A DNA stretch of 64,000 nucleotides. Source: Palaemon carinicauda. Taxonomy: Eukaryota > Arthropoda > Malacostraca > Decapoda > Palaemonidae. The first letter of the stretch is position 1. Each line of letters starts with the position of its first letter. The position numbers and the translations under genes were made by a program. The stretch covers positions 71,540,047 to 71,604,046 of the forward strand of contig NC_090729.1 of NCBI RefSeq assembly GCF_036898095.1, written 5' to 3'. Under the pieces are notes generated by a model. The model had not been told where the DNA came from, made no database searches, and worked only from the letters and a program-made list of their open reading frames with translations. Positions 30,700 through 42,660 of the stretch are shown piece by piece.

Positions 30700-33422
30700 A
30701 TGTAAAAGTCATCTTTTAACTAAAATAGTTTAGGTTAGTATTAAATATAAGGAGTTTCCTTTATCAAGGAAACTCGAACGAAAGGGTTATAACCCCCAGG
30801 GGTAGAAAAGTGTACATTGTCACTACCCCTTTTAATATTTAACACTGTGGGGTAAGGATAACTGATTTCTAATCAAAGTGTTGAAGGAATTCTATTCTTT
30901 CAATATAGGATCGGTCTCAGCAAAAGCCCGCACAAGGGTACCCAAGATATGTTAGAAAATAACTACTGTATACTCATACTATAGTTTTCTGTTTGCAGTA
31001 TATACTATATTGCAAAATACCGACTACTGTATAATTATATATTATAGTTCAACCAGTGTGCTGCCAGTATGGCTAGCAACTGGCGGCACGGTCCAGCCGG
31101 CATGATGACGACTGGAGTAGGAAATATAAAAGACATATATTTGTGTATCCTACGCAGCCCATTTGTTGTGGCCTTCCTTTCCAATATTAAAACCATAGAG
31201 TTTCTTGATCAGGAAAGCTCAAAGATAAGGGTTCTAACCTTTAAGGATAGAAAGTGTGCTACCACTGGCCCTTTAATTTATTTGATATTGTAAGGTCAAA
31301 CGTAAACTGATTTCTAATCAGAATATTGAAAAAAATTATATTCTTTCAATATATGGTTGGTCTCAGCAAACACCTGGGCAAGGATACCCAAGATATATTG
31401 GAAGATAACTACTAGTATAATATATACAATAGTTTTCTATCTGCAGTATATACTATACTGCAAATATACTGACTACTGTATAAACATATACTGCAATTCA
31501 ACCGGCATATAGCCGGCATATCTAGTCCCTGCCGGCACAGCCCAACCAGCATGCTAGCTAAAAGAGAGAGAGAAAGCATGGAGTGAAGGACTGCCTTATT
31601 ACTGTGTATGTATACACTAAATAAGGATGTAAATATCTAATTTACTGCCTTTCCCCAGAAAGAATGTTCTAATGAAAGAGGAGAATGTATCATTCAGGCT
31701 TCCATCCAACCACCAGTACCATCGCCATCAAAGTCCGGCCGGCACATGGCCAGCAGGCTAGTACCCGGCAGTACTGGTACAGTTGGCTTACCGCTGGCTG
31801 AGTCAGCACCTGTCTGTGCCGGTTCGGCTAGTACCCCGGCAATAGCACTTGTGGCCGGCAGTCCAAGGAAGGACTGAAGAACCTTGGTGACAGAAGAGAC
31901 TTCCTACCATCAGCCATCATGGTTGCCGGCAGCCGCTCGCCGCCGGCAGCCGTCATGGCCGCCAGCAAATGACATGGCTGCCAGCAGCCTGTATAATCGC
32001 TGGCAACCGTCATAGCTACTGGCAGTTTTTAGAAATATAGCTGCCGGCAGACAACATGGCTGCCAGCAGTCGTCATGGCCGCCAGCAGCCGGCATAGCCG
32101 CCAGCAGCCGTCATGGCTACCGGCAGTTATCCTAGCCGGCGGCAGCTGGCATGGCCGCCTGCAGCTATCATGGCCGCCGGCAGCCGGCATAGCCACAGGC
32201 AGTCAGACAACAGATGTTAAGTAGGAGTCCGGCCTGCCCCGCAACCCATCGGCAATCGGTGAGATTGTAGGACGACGGCCCAAAGAGTTACGATGGCTAC
32301 GCCATCATTAAAGGACAGAGGGGGGAGGGAAAAGGGTCTTGTGTGAGCTGTGGAAGGAGCCGGCAAGGTTGCCGGTCCTACCACACCCTTAAGAAACTCT
32401 GTTTCAGTATTGGCGCCATCCTAAGCTGCAGGAGAATCTCTATTCCTCAGCCTAAGGTCTGCAATACAGTTAAGGGGACTTTGGCAGTGCCGCCTCCTCT
32501 CAACAAAGGAGAAACAGAGTTCCAGCGCCGGCGCCATCCTAGGCAGCAGAACGATGTCTATTCTTCAGCCTATGGAGAAGGTGGCAGCAACATACAACCA
32601 CTTCAAGTGCAGTCTAGGGAGGACTAGCCTCCTATGCCGGCAGCCTAGCCGGCAGGGAAATGACTATTCATCCCGCCGGCCGGCTGCTGGCACAAGACTA
32701 TATACTCTGAGGTTCTGCCCGAATCCCAAAACCTGCTATCTGCGGCTAAGGGAAGGGACAGGAAAACCCTAGACTAGTCATGCCTGAATGAAACTCAAGG
32801 CACAACCCACTAGGGTTGTAGCCTAAGGCTACACTCAGAGGGAAGGAGAGATTACCCTTAAATCTCCACTGGAGACGAGTATTGGTTTATATAATAATTC
32901 TAGGAGATACCTATCTCCGCCTGAATTGAAAAACGATACACGAGGGTAACCGGGGAAATGTCTGAAAGTATACTACATCGCCTAGGTTAGGTTACCTAGG
33001 CGAGACGAGATCTCGGTTACCTAAATCACCGAAACTCTAACTTAGACGATCGACAGAGAAAAAGGAAAATTATGCATGTTATAAATATCTTTACAAGTAT
33101 AAATTGCCTAAATAGCTTTCATAATTAATTAATTAATGCTATTTCAACCGGGAATGTCGTTCTACTAACTAAATAACACATGCCTAACGAACGACAGCGC
33201 CCATGGCGCCTCCGGTAACAGGCCTAGCTCCTAATCACAATGAATTACTCTAATTTCAATGTGAAACAGGAGCTAAAATATACACATTGTAAAGAATCAA
33301 TACTCAACTTTCCAGAGGCGAAAGAAGTTGGAGATTGCATAATAATCCTTGCAGAATCGATTGAAAAAGTTAGATCAACAGGGAACACCACCGTGCGAAT
33401 TCGCTACAAAATTAGGAATGTC
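30700..33422 (-). other. DIRS-1 5' leader, non-coding
   Basis: This is about 2.7 kb without a supported gene. Its inner 300-400 bases (30,700-31,030) match, inverted, the DIRS-2 leader at about 35,250-35,650, with GGTCTCAGCAAAAGCC-type blocks. A second diverged copy of that block starts at about 31,330. A GC-rich repeat occupies 31,906-32,210, and a homologue of the DIRS-2 5' segment lies at 33,000-33,420. Confidence 0.6.
31906..32210. repeat. GC-rich tandem repeat, about 19-bp unit
   Basis: Imperfect copies of ATGGCCGCCAGCAGCCGGC, with CCGGC and CCAGC variants and some 20-21 bp units, repeat roughly a dozen times. The motif spills diffusely into 31,500-32,700. It contrasts with the AT-rich surroundings. 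Confidence 0.75.
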
Positions 33423-33520
33423 CGCCATCTTGGATATGGCGCCATCTTGGATATGGCGCCATCTTGGATATGGCGCCATCTTGGATATGGCGCCATCTTG
33501 GATATGGCGCCATCTTGATA
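33423..33520. repeat. 17-bp minisatellite in the DIRS-1 leader
   Basis: Five exact copies of CGCCATCTTGGATATGG plus a partial sixth. Each junction forms the palindrome TATGGCGCCATA-like core (ATGGCGCCAT). As 17 is not a multiple of three, three copies encode one 17-residue period; no real gene is implied. Confidence 0.95.
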
Positions 33521-33818
33521 CTCAAGAGTAGTATGGGAAGTAGGGAAACCTTGATACGGCTCCCCTTCTATTTTTGCCACTTTCCCCCTCGAAGCATAAA
33601 CGCTAATCGGGGTGAAGATTGCTATGTGGCGTGCCAAGAATACATCCCTGATATTATGCGATATCCTTGAGAGAAATTTAAGGATATTCGTGCCAGGAGT
33701 TAGAATTCTGGAGACCTAAAGGTAAATTCTGAGAATATCACTGTAGTACATATATCTTTTAGGAAGCTACTATTAGGAACCTTCCATCAGGAGGACATGG
33801 CTTGAGCCCAAAAATGCA

Positions 33819-35682
33819 ATTTACTTAGTTAGTAATGCGATGCTCCCGGTATTTAGCTATAAAGAAACTTTTAGCTAGTTAGGCAAATTATACTAGTGAA
33901 GATTGCATCCATATAATGTTTCCTCTTCCTATATGTAACATTACTTTCGTATACGACGAGGACCCCGGTGATATCAATCGGAGCCGCGGTCCCCACCCAA
34001 GTTAGGCTAGCCTATACTGTTCTGTATACATTAGTAATGTATATCCCATTGTTTAACATCTCGGTTGGGGATATACCGTATATCCCCAGGAATTTATGGG
34101 TATAATTCGATACTTTTCTCTTTTAAAGAAAAGAGGATAAACCCTTTCTCCCCAATGAGTGCCGCCATCCCAAGCGGCAACCCTATCTTTCGTCATCGCC
34201 ACCGAGTAGTTAACTCTGGCTTGACTTAGATAGTTTTTACCGTCGATCTTCTTTGCCGCCGAGTATCCCGGCTTCGAAGTATGACGGTAACTCAGGGTGT
34301 ATTTTCTTACAGCCGACAATGTCGCCAACAAGGGAATCTTGATTCCTCTGCCACCCACGACATTGTTGTTGGCATGGGAAACTATGCTTCCTTAGTTTAC
34401 AACCGAAAGTAGGTGGCATACCTGCCGCCGCCTTTCCCCCTTGTAGACTATAAGACATGTCTTATAGCCGACAATGTTGCCGAACAGGTAATTCTTATTT
34501 CTCTACCGACCACGATGGCGTCGGCACAGGAAGCCATGCTTCCTTGGCTTAAAGCCAAAAGTAGACGGCATGCCTGCCGCTGCCTTTCTCCCCTGCAAAC
34601 TATAAGACCCTTTTCTCTTCCCACTCTGTCCTTTAGTGTTGGCCTAGCCGTCACAACATTCTTTTGGCCGGTATTATACAATCATCCCGGCTTGCTGAGT
34701 TGACTAAGTTGCCGGCCGGGACCCTACCAGCGGCGGTTAGGTTGCCGCCTCGGCCAACTCCCCCTCATGTCCTTCACTCACCGGAAGTGAATGCCCCAGG
34801 GGGAAAGACTGAGCAGGCCCTGTTTGCTGCCGGTGGGAAACCCATTATACTGTTGAGTTGGACTACTATCCATAGATCTCACAACCGGCAGTACAGCCGG
34901 CGGCAAAAGTTGTGGCTGGATGGAAGCTAGAATCAGATGCATTCCTCCCCTTCTATTAGAACTCTCATTCTGGCAAGGAGATATTAAACGGCAGTAGCTC
35001 TCCTACACTTCCAATTATTATTCTAAACCATAATAATAGGAAATCCTCTTTTCCATTCTTTTTCTCTCTCTATCAGTTAGTGCCGTCAGGCTCTAGCCTA
35101 ACCCCGGTAGTATGCCGGTAAAACTACAGTATACAACAATACAGTAGCCAGTATAACTACAGTATATAACAATACAGTAGTTAGAAAAATATAGTATATA
35201 ACAATACAGTAGTTGGTAAAACTACAGTATACAACAATACAGTAGTACAAGTATTTCTAACATATTCTGTGTATCCTTTCACAGTCTATTGTTGAGACCG
35301 TATAATATGTTGAGGTGAAATATTCCCTCAACACCCTGATGAATCCTTTGATTATCGGGACGCTTATGAATCACCGTTCAGTATTAATATTCTACAGGTG
35401 GAGGAGTTAGTGTAAATATTCGTAGACTCCAGCTCTACGTATGAGAGTTATTCCACTCTGTATTTTCCCTTAAAGTAAATTAAATATTAATATTGACGGA
35501 GGTCTCAGCAATTGCCTGGGAGAGGAAACGCAGATATGTGTCTTTCCTATATCCTCTTTAGCTTACTATCCTAACCTATTAAATATAATAGTAAGTATTA
35601 CTATTGATAAGTATGCATTTATATTAGTGATATAAACAACTCAATACTCATTTCACCTGTTCTTTCCTTACAGGAGGAGCCA
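33819..35682 (+). other. DIRS-2 5' leader, non-coding
   Basis: About 1.9 kb with no supported gene. It contains CCGGC-rich patches (34,690-34,910), a 33-bp repeat at 35,115-35,249, and from about 35,260 the GTTGAGACCG-type block shared (inverted) with DIRS-1. A CCTTACAG just before gag could be a splice acceptor or chance. Confidence 0.55.
35115..35249. repeat. 33-bp tandem repeat, four copies
   Basis: Four copies of a unit ending ACTACAGTATACAACAATAC then AGTA (33, 33, 32 and 33 bp) lie in tandem, with a few substitutions. Confidence 0.9.
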
Positions 35683-37640
35683 ATGGTGAAGTGTGTAGTC
35701 GTGTTCTGCAACCACAAAAGTAAGGACTTTTGTGGGCATACGATGTGCAGATCTCATGCCCCCTGCTGAATTGTATCTGGATCCCTGGGACCCGAAGGGT
35801 TGCTCCATCTGCTCGGCCTTGCTGACCGAAGGCTTCGGTGAAGAAATCCCTGACACTTCGGAGTCAAGGGATACAGCAAGGGAAACTCTTCGGAGGTGGG
35901 TAAGAGGGTTCCAGAAGAACTCTCCGGGACCTTACCTACTTAATGAATCTTAAGGTGCCTTCTGTTCCCTAAGGCTCAATCCAGCGCGGTTGTGCCCCAG
36001 GTACAGGTCAAGCCTCACTTCATCCAACTGACAGTGGAAGCAGACATCAACAAGGCACTGGAAGGCATGGACATCCACCAAGAACGGATGTCGGGGGTGT
36101 CTACCGACACCGAAAAGGACCTTCTGCAAGAAAATCCTGAAGAAGTGGTTCAACCACCTATGGAGGAAGATGGATCCGTTTCGATGGTAATCGAGGACCC
36201 TCAGTTCACCGTGACGGCATATTAACCTGTGCTGTCAACCTCTTCAGCCCCAACTCCCTAACCGGATGTGCAGGTCGGCAGGAGCGAAGCGCTCCTGGAG
36301 TCAATCCAGCAGATGTTGGCAGTGTTCCGGAAGGAACAACAGGAGATAAAACAAGATCTCAAAGAGACGAAGAGAGAGGTAAGGGAAGGGAAATGCTCTG
36401 GCGCTTCCGGAGGCTCTACTTAGCCCCTTAGAGTATCTGACCTACCTCACTGCTCCGAAACCAGCCCCTGGAGGTACACGGAGCACATGCCCATGATGAA
36501 TGGAAAGCTCTATATCTCCGAGAAGTTGGGGTCAAACCCCTTGAAGATCTCCAATTCTGGCCCAGCTTTTCAGGATACCCAGATTGCTACGTAAGACTGC
36601 GGGATGAACTAGCATCCCGTGAGGTGACGGTACCAAGGAAGTCTTTGTGTTCGAGCATGACAAAGCACAGGCTATTCTATCCAAGACCCTGAAAGGAGCC
36701 GAATATACCAACTCCAAAGTCTCGGCATTGAGCAAGAGGCATCCAACCTTCATTGCTCCTTCCTCCGGAGCTTTCCCCTTTTCGGTGAAAGCCCTTGACT
36801 CTGTCATGAGAGCAGTCGATGAGGGCAAACCGTGCCCAGTCCTAGAGGAATGTAAACCATTATCTCTAGCCATGCACACCTGCGAGGAGAAGTGGAAAGA
36901 AGTACATCTAACCTTCTCCGTCTCTAAGTTGGATCCGGAGATAGCAGGGTAGCAGTTCAATGAGAGCCTTCCAAAGCTGCCTGAGCATCTTTTGAGAAGT
37001 CAACAGGAGACAAAAGAGAGACTAGCCGCTTGTTTGTCTCATCAGAACTGCCTGGATTTGTGTGCAGGCCTAACCAATACCCCAGACATGTATATGGTCT
37101 TAGCCAAGTCCCACATGGGTACCCTTGTGAAGGACTTGTATGCCTTCATCAGGTCAAGAAGAGCCTGTAGAGATCATGTGTTTGCCGCAGCAATGGTCAA
37201 ACATGAACCCAGGAAGCTGATCACTTCATGCATCTGGGGCAAAAACCTTTTCCCTCAAGATGTGGTTCAGGCAGTTATCGCCAAAGCTGCCACGGAGAAT
37301 AGGAACCTTCTCCAAAAGTGGGGCATGTCTTCTAGGAGGAAATCATCCTCAGACATTGGTCCCCAACCTAAGAACAAGAGGACAAAGAAACCATGTAGGC
37401 CTGCACAACTTCCGACCGTGACCATGGCCACAGTGCCTCAAATGGTAACACAGCCGTAAACCACCTTCCAGATTGTCCCTCAGCAACTAGTAGCTCAATC
37501 ACCTGTGTTCAACCCAGGTTTTGAGAGGCATACAACTACCTTTCGACCCTACAAAGGTAGAGACTCAAAAAGAGGCTCCTCAAGAAAACCCTCAAGGGGT
37601 AGAGGAGGACGCGGTCACGGAAGCAATTCTTCAGGAACAC
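35683..37640 (+). pseudogene. DIRS-2 gag-like ORF
   Basis: ATG 35,683 starts MVKCVVVFCNHKSKDFCGHT, a Cys/His-rich N-terminus continuing with MCRSHAPC and WDPKGCSICSALLTEGF, a candidate zinc-binding module. Then come SRDTARETLRRWVRGFQKN (35,875), FEHDKAQAILSKTLKGAEY (36,650), GKPCPVLEECKPLSLAM (36,825), LVKDLYAFIRSRRACR (37,125), SCIWGKNLFPQDVV (37,230) and an Arg/Gly-rich end (SSRKPSRGRGGRGHGSN, about 37,575-37,625), which fits an RNA-binding tail. Stops at about 35,768, 36,421, 36,950 and 37,457 and frame changes disrupt it. It is homologous along its length to the DIRS-1 gag segments. Confidence 0.75.
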
Positions 37641-38930
37641 CTCAGCAATGAGAGGCTCCAGGTAGGAGGGAAACTCTTCCACTTTCGGGACCTTCGATCC
37701 CTGGGCCCACAGCCTGATCACGAATGGACTCGGTTGGAAATGGAACAAAATTCCACCGCCTTTTCCAGAATTCTTCCAACACTCCACCCCCTTGTTGGAA
37801 GAATATACCTCAGAACTCTTGAACAAAAAGGTAATAAGAAAAGCGAAGTCCATCAGATTCCAGGGAAGGCTGTTTTTTGTTCTCAAGAAAGACTCTGACA
37901 AACTCAGAGTCATTCTAGACTTGTCTCCACTCAACAAGTTCGTCGAGAACAACAAGTTCCGGATGCTTACCTTACAACACATGAGGACCCTTTTACCTAA
38001 AGGGGCGTACACAGTCTCAATAGACCTGGCAGATACTTACTGGCACCTACCAGTCAGTCACCCCCTTTCCTCCTACTTAGGATTCAGGATACAGAAGACA
38101 AAGTATGTCCTCACAGCCATGCCCTTCGGGCTAAACATTGCCCCAAGGATATTCACAAAACTTGGGGATACAATCGTCCAACAACTACGCTCGGAAGGAA
38201 TTCAGGTAGTAGCATACCTGGACGATTGGCTGGTGTGGGCAGGATCCAAGACGACTTGTCTACAAGCAGCCGGAAAGGTGATCCAGTTCCTAGAACACCT
38301 AGGCTTCAAGATCAACCGCAAGAAGTCTCGCCTTTCTTCAGCTCAGAAGTTTCAATGGTTAGGAATCCATTAGAACTTACAGTCACACCGTCTCTCCATT
38401 CCACAGTTAAAGGATGCATCAGACGCTCGAAGAGATCAACAAAGGTTGACACCGACCCGATTACGCACGCTACTAAGGCCGTGGTCAACACCCAAGAGCA
38501 TAGCACGAACAATTCCTTTACAACCACCTCAACCATCAGTGGTAATACACACAGATGCCTCCCTGGAAGGATGGGGAGGCCATTCGCAAGAAAGGAAAGT
38601 GCAGGTGAATTGGTCGCACCAGTTCAAAACCTTTCACATCAACATCTTAGAGGCTATGGCAGTCTTCCTAACGTTGAAGAAACTATCCCCTCGCAGGTCA
38701 GTCCACATCAGATTAGTCTTAGACAACAAGGTGGTAGTAAGATGTCTAAACCGACAAGGCTCGAGATCACCTCACATCAATCACGTGATGTTAGCCATCA
38801 TCTACCTGGCAAGGAAGAGAAGATGGCATTTATCAGCAGTTCACCTGTAAGGATTCTGCAATGTGATGGCAGATGCTCTATCCAGGCGAAAGCCGATAGA
38901 GACAGAATGCGTCTAGGGCAGACTCATTGT
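37641..38930 (+). pseudogene. DIRS-2 reverse transcriptase and RNase H
   Basis: The RT is readable in one frame at 37,792-38,373: VILDLSPLNKFVENNKFRM, YTVSIDLADTYWHLPVSHP (catalytic Asp), TAMPFGLNIAPRIFTKL, VVAYLDDWLVWAG (Asp pair, near 38,222) and FKINRKKSRL. LADTYWH replaces the DLKDAYWQ pattern of DIRS-1, although the Asp is kept. After a frame change, RNase H follows: VVIHTDASLEGWGGHSQ (38,540), NILEAMAVFLTLKKL (38,645), RLVLDNKVVVRCLNRQG (38,715) and MADALSRR near 38,870. Such enzymes copy element RNA into a circular DNA that the recombinase integrates. Frame changes near 38,380 and 38,850 are visible. Confidence 0.85.
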
Positions 38931-38999
38931 CCTTCAACTCGGAAAAAGTCCCAGAACTGCAGATCGACCTCTTTGTAACGAGCGACAAGAAACTACCTT

Positions 39000-40100
39000 G
39001 TTATGTAGCCCCTTACGAGGACCCTCGTGCAGAAGCGATAGTCGCCATGCCTCTCGACTGGAACAAATGGAATCGAATCTATCTGTTCCCACCAACCAAT
39101 CTCCTGCTAAAAGTCCTCGACAAGCCAAGATCCTTCAGAGGAACAGCGGCAGTAGTGGCCCCCAAATGGCCCAGAAGCAATTGGTTCCCTCTAGTTCTAG
39201 AATTGAAACTGAAGCTGTTTCCTCTGCCGAACCCAGTCTTATCCTAACTGGTTCAGAAGTCAACTGTCTACGCTTCATTCTTGAGAACCAACAAATATCA
39301 GTAGACTTCTGTCTCTCCTTCTTCATCCACCTACACGAACAAGGCCTTGCTTCCACCACAATAACTGTGTGTAAGTCGGCTTTGACTAGACCTCTTCTGT
39401 ACACCTTTTAGGTGGACCTTTCAGGTAAAATCTTAAATAAGATACCAAAAGCATGCGCTAGACTCAAACCGGCAACCCCTCCAAAGCCCATAACATGGTC
39501 ATTGGACAAAGTCTTGCACTATGCTTCGAATATGAACAATGAGGATTGCACCCTAAAGGATCTAACACAGAAAGTGATATTTCTGTTTGCTATAGCCTCA
39601 GGGGCTAGAGTTAGTGAAATAGTGGCCTTATCCAGGAATGAAGGCCATATTCAGTTCATGGAAACTGGAGAACTGAATCTTTTCCTTGATCCTACCTTTC
39701 GCGCCAAAAACGAGCTGCCCACCAAAAGGTGGGGTCCTTGGAGAATCTGCCCTCTGAAGGAAGATGTCTCTCTATGCCCAGTAGAGTGTCTTAAGGTCTC
39801 TCTTTGAAAAACTTCAGACTTCAAGGAGGGACAGCTTTTCCGAGGTGAAACCTCTGGATCAAATTTATCTCTAAAACAACTGAGGGCAAAACTCCCCTAC
39901 TTTATTCGCAGAGCGGATCCTGACAGTACACCCACAAGTCACGATCCAAGGAAAGTTGCTTCTTCGTTGAATTTCTTTCAACACATGGACTTAGAGAGGC
40001 TCCGTTCATGTACAGGGTGGAAATCATCCTGAGTCTTCTATAAACATTATGCGAAGAAAGTGCACGAGATAAAACACTTTGTGGTGGCGGCTGGTAGTGT
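39000..40100 (+). pseudogene. DIRS-2 tyrosine recombinase with N-terminal deletion and a stop beside the active Tyr
   Basis: A linker (KLPCYVAPYEDP near 39,000, SEVNCLRFILEN near 39,255) runs directly into VDFCLSFFIHLHEQGLA. Compared with DIRS-1, about 55 residues of the core-binding domain are missing (including the homologue of EEYKSKSTRRQYEPSWKK). The catalytic region has FAIASGARVSEIVALSRNEG (Arg, near 39,605), SHDPRKVASSLNFF (His at 39,940 and Arg at 39,949) and VFYKHYAKK (Tyr at 40,039 or 40,048). A TGA at 40,030-40,032 falls just before the Tyr segment, and a TAG follows LLYTF at 39,409. Both sites are open in DIRS-1. It is inactive as read. Confidence 0.82.
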
Positions 40101-40897
40101 AAAAAAACCTATCGTCTAGCGCTGCGATGAACAGTGAACTGTTTTGGGACTCAACAGTGTATCGGGTGAATAGGTGTTAACACCTTCTAGTGTAATACTT
40201 TCTAGTGAAAATCCCTATGGTGATTAATGGACTGTTCTATACAAGTGCAGAATCTAACCAATAACATCAGTGCCGTGTGAACATTTGAACACAGTGTTGA
40301 AGCATTTCCAACATCTAAGTGAAACTAAGCAAAATTAGCTTCACATTTACTGAGTGGCATTTTAACAAATGAATTAACATGTGTATATTCTTCCCTTACA
40401 GGTCAAAAATATATATATAACCATGATGTTTACATATGCAAGGCTAGATTCCTTCTCATGTTACATTACTATTATTTTATTTTGCTTATGAAAATAAAAA
40501 GAAAAAATGTATCTGCGTCTTCTTTTATCCTCAGTATTACAATAAAAGAATCCAGAGTTTTTCTATTTTCCTTAAATAGATATCTTGATGGTAATTATTT
40601 CCAAAGTACAATTAGGTAATCTCTAGAAAGTTTCCCTTATGTCCTTACGGAAATACAAACTTTGAATCCTTATAGTCAAAGTTGATAATTTCCCTGCAGG
40701 GGGCAGGAAGCCCTAAGATATTTCCAAGCTTAGTTGATATGACAAACAACGGTAATTTCATATATAAAGGTGTAGGAGACCATATAAGGAACTCATTCAA
40801 AGTAAATTCACTTATACAAATCCACAGATATAGTACTTTCAAGTTAATTCTCTGGTAAGCTTCAATCAGGACGACATAGCCGAGCCCAAATAATGGA
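40101..40897 (+). other. DIRS-2 3' non-coding region and terminal repeat
   Basis: About 750 AT-rich bases without a supported gene precede the 3' inverted terminus (40,863-40,893), which is complementary to the 5' terminus at 24,371. Confidence 0.6.
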
Positions 40898-41374
40898 TTT
40901 TGAGCAAAGTGAAAAATCTATTTTTGGGTGAGATAGCCATGTCGTCCTGGTGAACCCACCCTTCTTTCCTAAAATGACCCCACCCAAAACTACTCTATCT
41001 GCGGCTATTCCTGCTTAAATGCAACTAGGAATGATGGGCCGTAGTAGTACAGGGAGGAGATCCACCTGGTACCTTGATAACGGCTCCCCGTTCGTTCGCT
41101 ACTCTTCCCCCTCAAAGAGTTAGATCTATTCGGGGTGAAGATTGCTATATGTCGTATAAAAAAATACGTCCCTTCATATTATGCAATATCCTTAAAGATA
41201 TATTAAGGATACTTGCACCAGGAGTTAGAATTCTGGAGAACTGTGGTTAATTCTCTGGGAGTATCACTGTAGCAAATATCACTTAAAAAACCACCTAAAG
41301 GAACCTTCAATCAGGACGACATGGCTATCTCACCCAAAAATAGATTTTTCACTTTGCTCAAAATCCGTTATATG
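40898..41374. mobile_element. Foldback/MITE-like element 2 with DIRS-type ends
   Basis: It has long inverted termini of about 60 bp: left TGGATTTTGAGCAAAGTGAA continuing CTATTTTTGGGTGAGATAGC, and right its complement ending TCAAAATCCG. The body matches element 1 and the DIRS 5' leader in inverse orientation. It sits directly against the DIRS-2 3' end. It has no coding capacity. Confidence 0.75.
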
Positions 41375-41384
41375 AAAAGATTGC

Positions 41385-42660
41385 TACTGCAACAACTGGA
41401 GCTTGATACTGCAACAACTGGAAAACTTAATATGAGCTTCCAACTGCAACAACTGGAAAACTCAATATGAGCTTCCAACTGCAACAACTGGAAATTGAAA
41501 CATGAAGAGCTTGTAATTGCGACAATTAGAGTTTGTTATTGCGACAATTGGAGCTTGCAACTGCACTAACAGGAGCTCACAACTACAACAACTGGAGCTC
41601 ACAACTACAACAACTGGAGCTCGTAACATGAGCTTGCAACTATAACAACTGGAGCTCACAACATGAGCTCGCAACTACAACAACTGGACCTCGCAACATG
41701 AGCTCGCAACTACAACAACTGGACCTCGCAACATGAGCTTGCAACTACAATAACTGGACCTTGCAACATGATCTTGCAACTACAACAACTGGAGCTCACA
41801 ACTACAACAACTGTAGCTAAAAATGCAACAACTGGAGCCAAAAAATGCAACAAATGGCGCTCGCAACATGAGCTCGCAACTACAGCAAATGGAGCTCGCA
41901 ACTACAGCGGCTGCAGCTCACAACATGAGCTTTCAACTGTTGCAACTGGAGCTAGAAATATAAGCTCGTAACTGACTACAACAACTGGAGCTTGCAACTG
42001 TAACAACTGGAGCTAGAAACATGAGCTTGTCATTGACTGCAACAACTGGAGCTCGCAACATGAGCTTTCAGATGCTGCAACTGGAGCTCGCAACTGCAAC
42101 AACTGGGGCTTGCAATATGAGCTTGCAACTGAAGCCACTGGAACTTGTAACATGATCTTGCAACTGCAACAACTAGAGCTCACAATTGCAACAACTGTAG
42201 CTTGGAACTGCAACAAATGGAGCTCAAAACATGAGCTTACAACTGTAGCTACTGGAGCTTGCAACACTAGCTCAACTGCAAAAACTCGAGCTCGCAAGAT
42301 GAGCTCGTAATTGCAGAAACTGGAGCTTGCAACATGAGTTTCCAACTGTAGCATCTGGAGCTTGCAAAATGAGTTTCCAACTGTAGCAACTGGAGGTTAC
42401 ATCATGAGCTCCCAACTGGAGCTCAAAACATGAGATCACAACTGCAAAAACTGGAGCTCGCAACTGCAGAAACTGGAGCTTACTACATGAGGTTGCAACT
42501 GTAGTAGCTAGAACTTGCAACTGGAGCTCGCAACATGATCTCGTAACTGCAGCAACGGGAGCTTGCAACTTGAGCTCTTAACTACTGCAACATGAGCTCT
42601 TAACTGCAGCCAATAGAGCTTGCAACATGAACTCTTAACTGCAGCAATTGGAGCTTCCAA
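41385..42660 (+). repeat. Satellite array block 3
   Basis: It is the same repeat family and orientation as block 1, with units such as AACTGGAGCTCGCAACATGA. Some units are simplified to ACAACTGGAGCTCACAACT repeats. Confidence 0.92.

Larger units (their letters stand above)
25396..33818 (-). mobile_element. DIRS-1: tyrosine-recombinase retrotransposon nested in DIRS-2
   Basis: It is bounded by inverted termini: TTTTGGGCTCAAGCCATGTC at the left (3') end and its complement GACATGGCTTGAGCCCAAAA at the right (5') end. The minus-strand gene order is leader (33,816-30,700), gag (30,660-28,760), RT-RNase H (28,760-27,450), tyrosine recombinase (27,440-26,250), then a 3' non-coding region (26,250-25,430). 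Sequence on either side rejoins into a continuous DIRS-2 leader, so DIRS-1 inserted (together with the adjacent foldback) into DIRS-2. Reading frames are broken in gag, RT and recombinase. Confidence 0.85.
33819..40897 (+). mobile_element. DIRS-2, main body (plus strand)
   Basis: The leader resumes at 33,819 (TTTACTTAGTTAGTAATGCG, matching the DIRS-1 leader), followed by gag (35,683-37,640), RT-RNase H (37,640-38,930), tyrosine recombinase (39,000-40,100), a 3' non-coding region, and the inverted terminus GACGACATAGCCGAGCCCAA ending near 40,893. With the detached start at 24,371-24,925 its length would be about 7.6 kb. It is better preserved than DIRS-1 in RT but damaged in gag and recombinase. 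Confidence 0.85.

Noticed and set aside
24371..41374. A giant genomic palindrome or inverted duplication with a gene pair
   Set aside because: Leader alignment shows nested DIRS elements of opposite orientation; the two copies also differ in damage, so they are not a recent duplication.
41385..42660. CRISPR-like array from regularly repeated units
   Set aside because: Units are contiguous and variable in length, with no spacers; the genome is eukaryotic.
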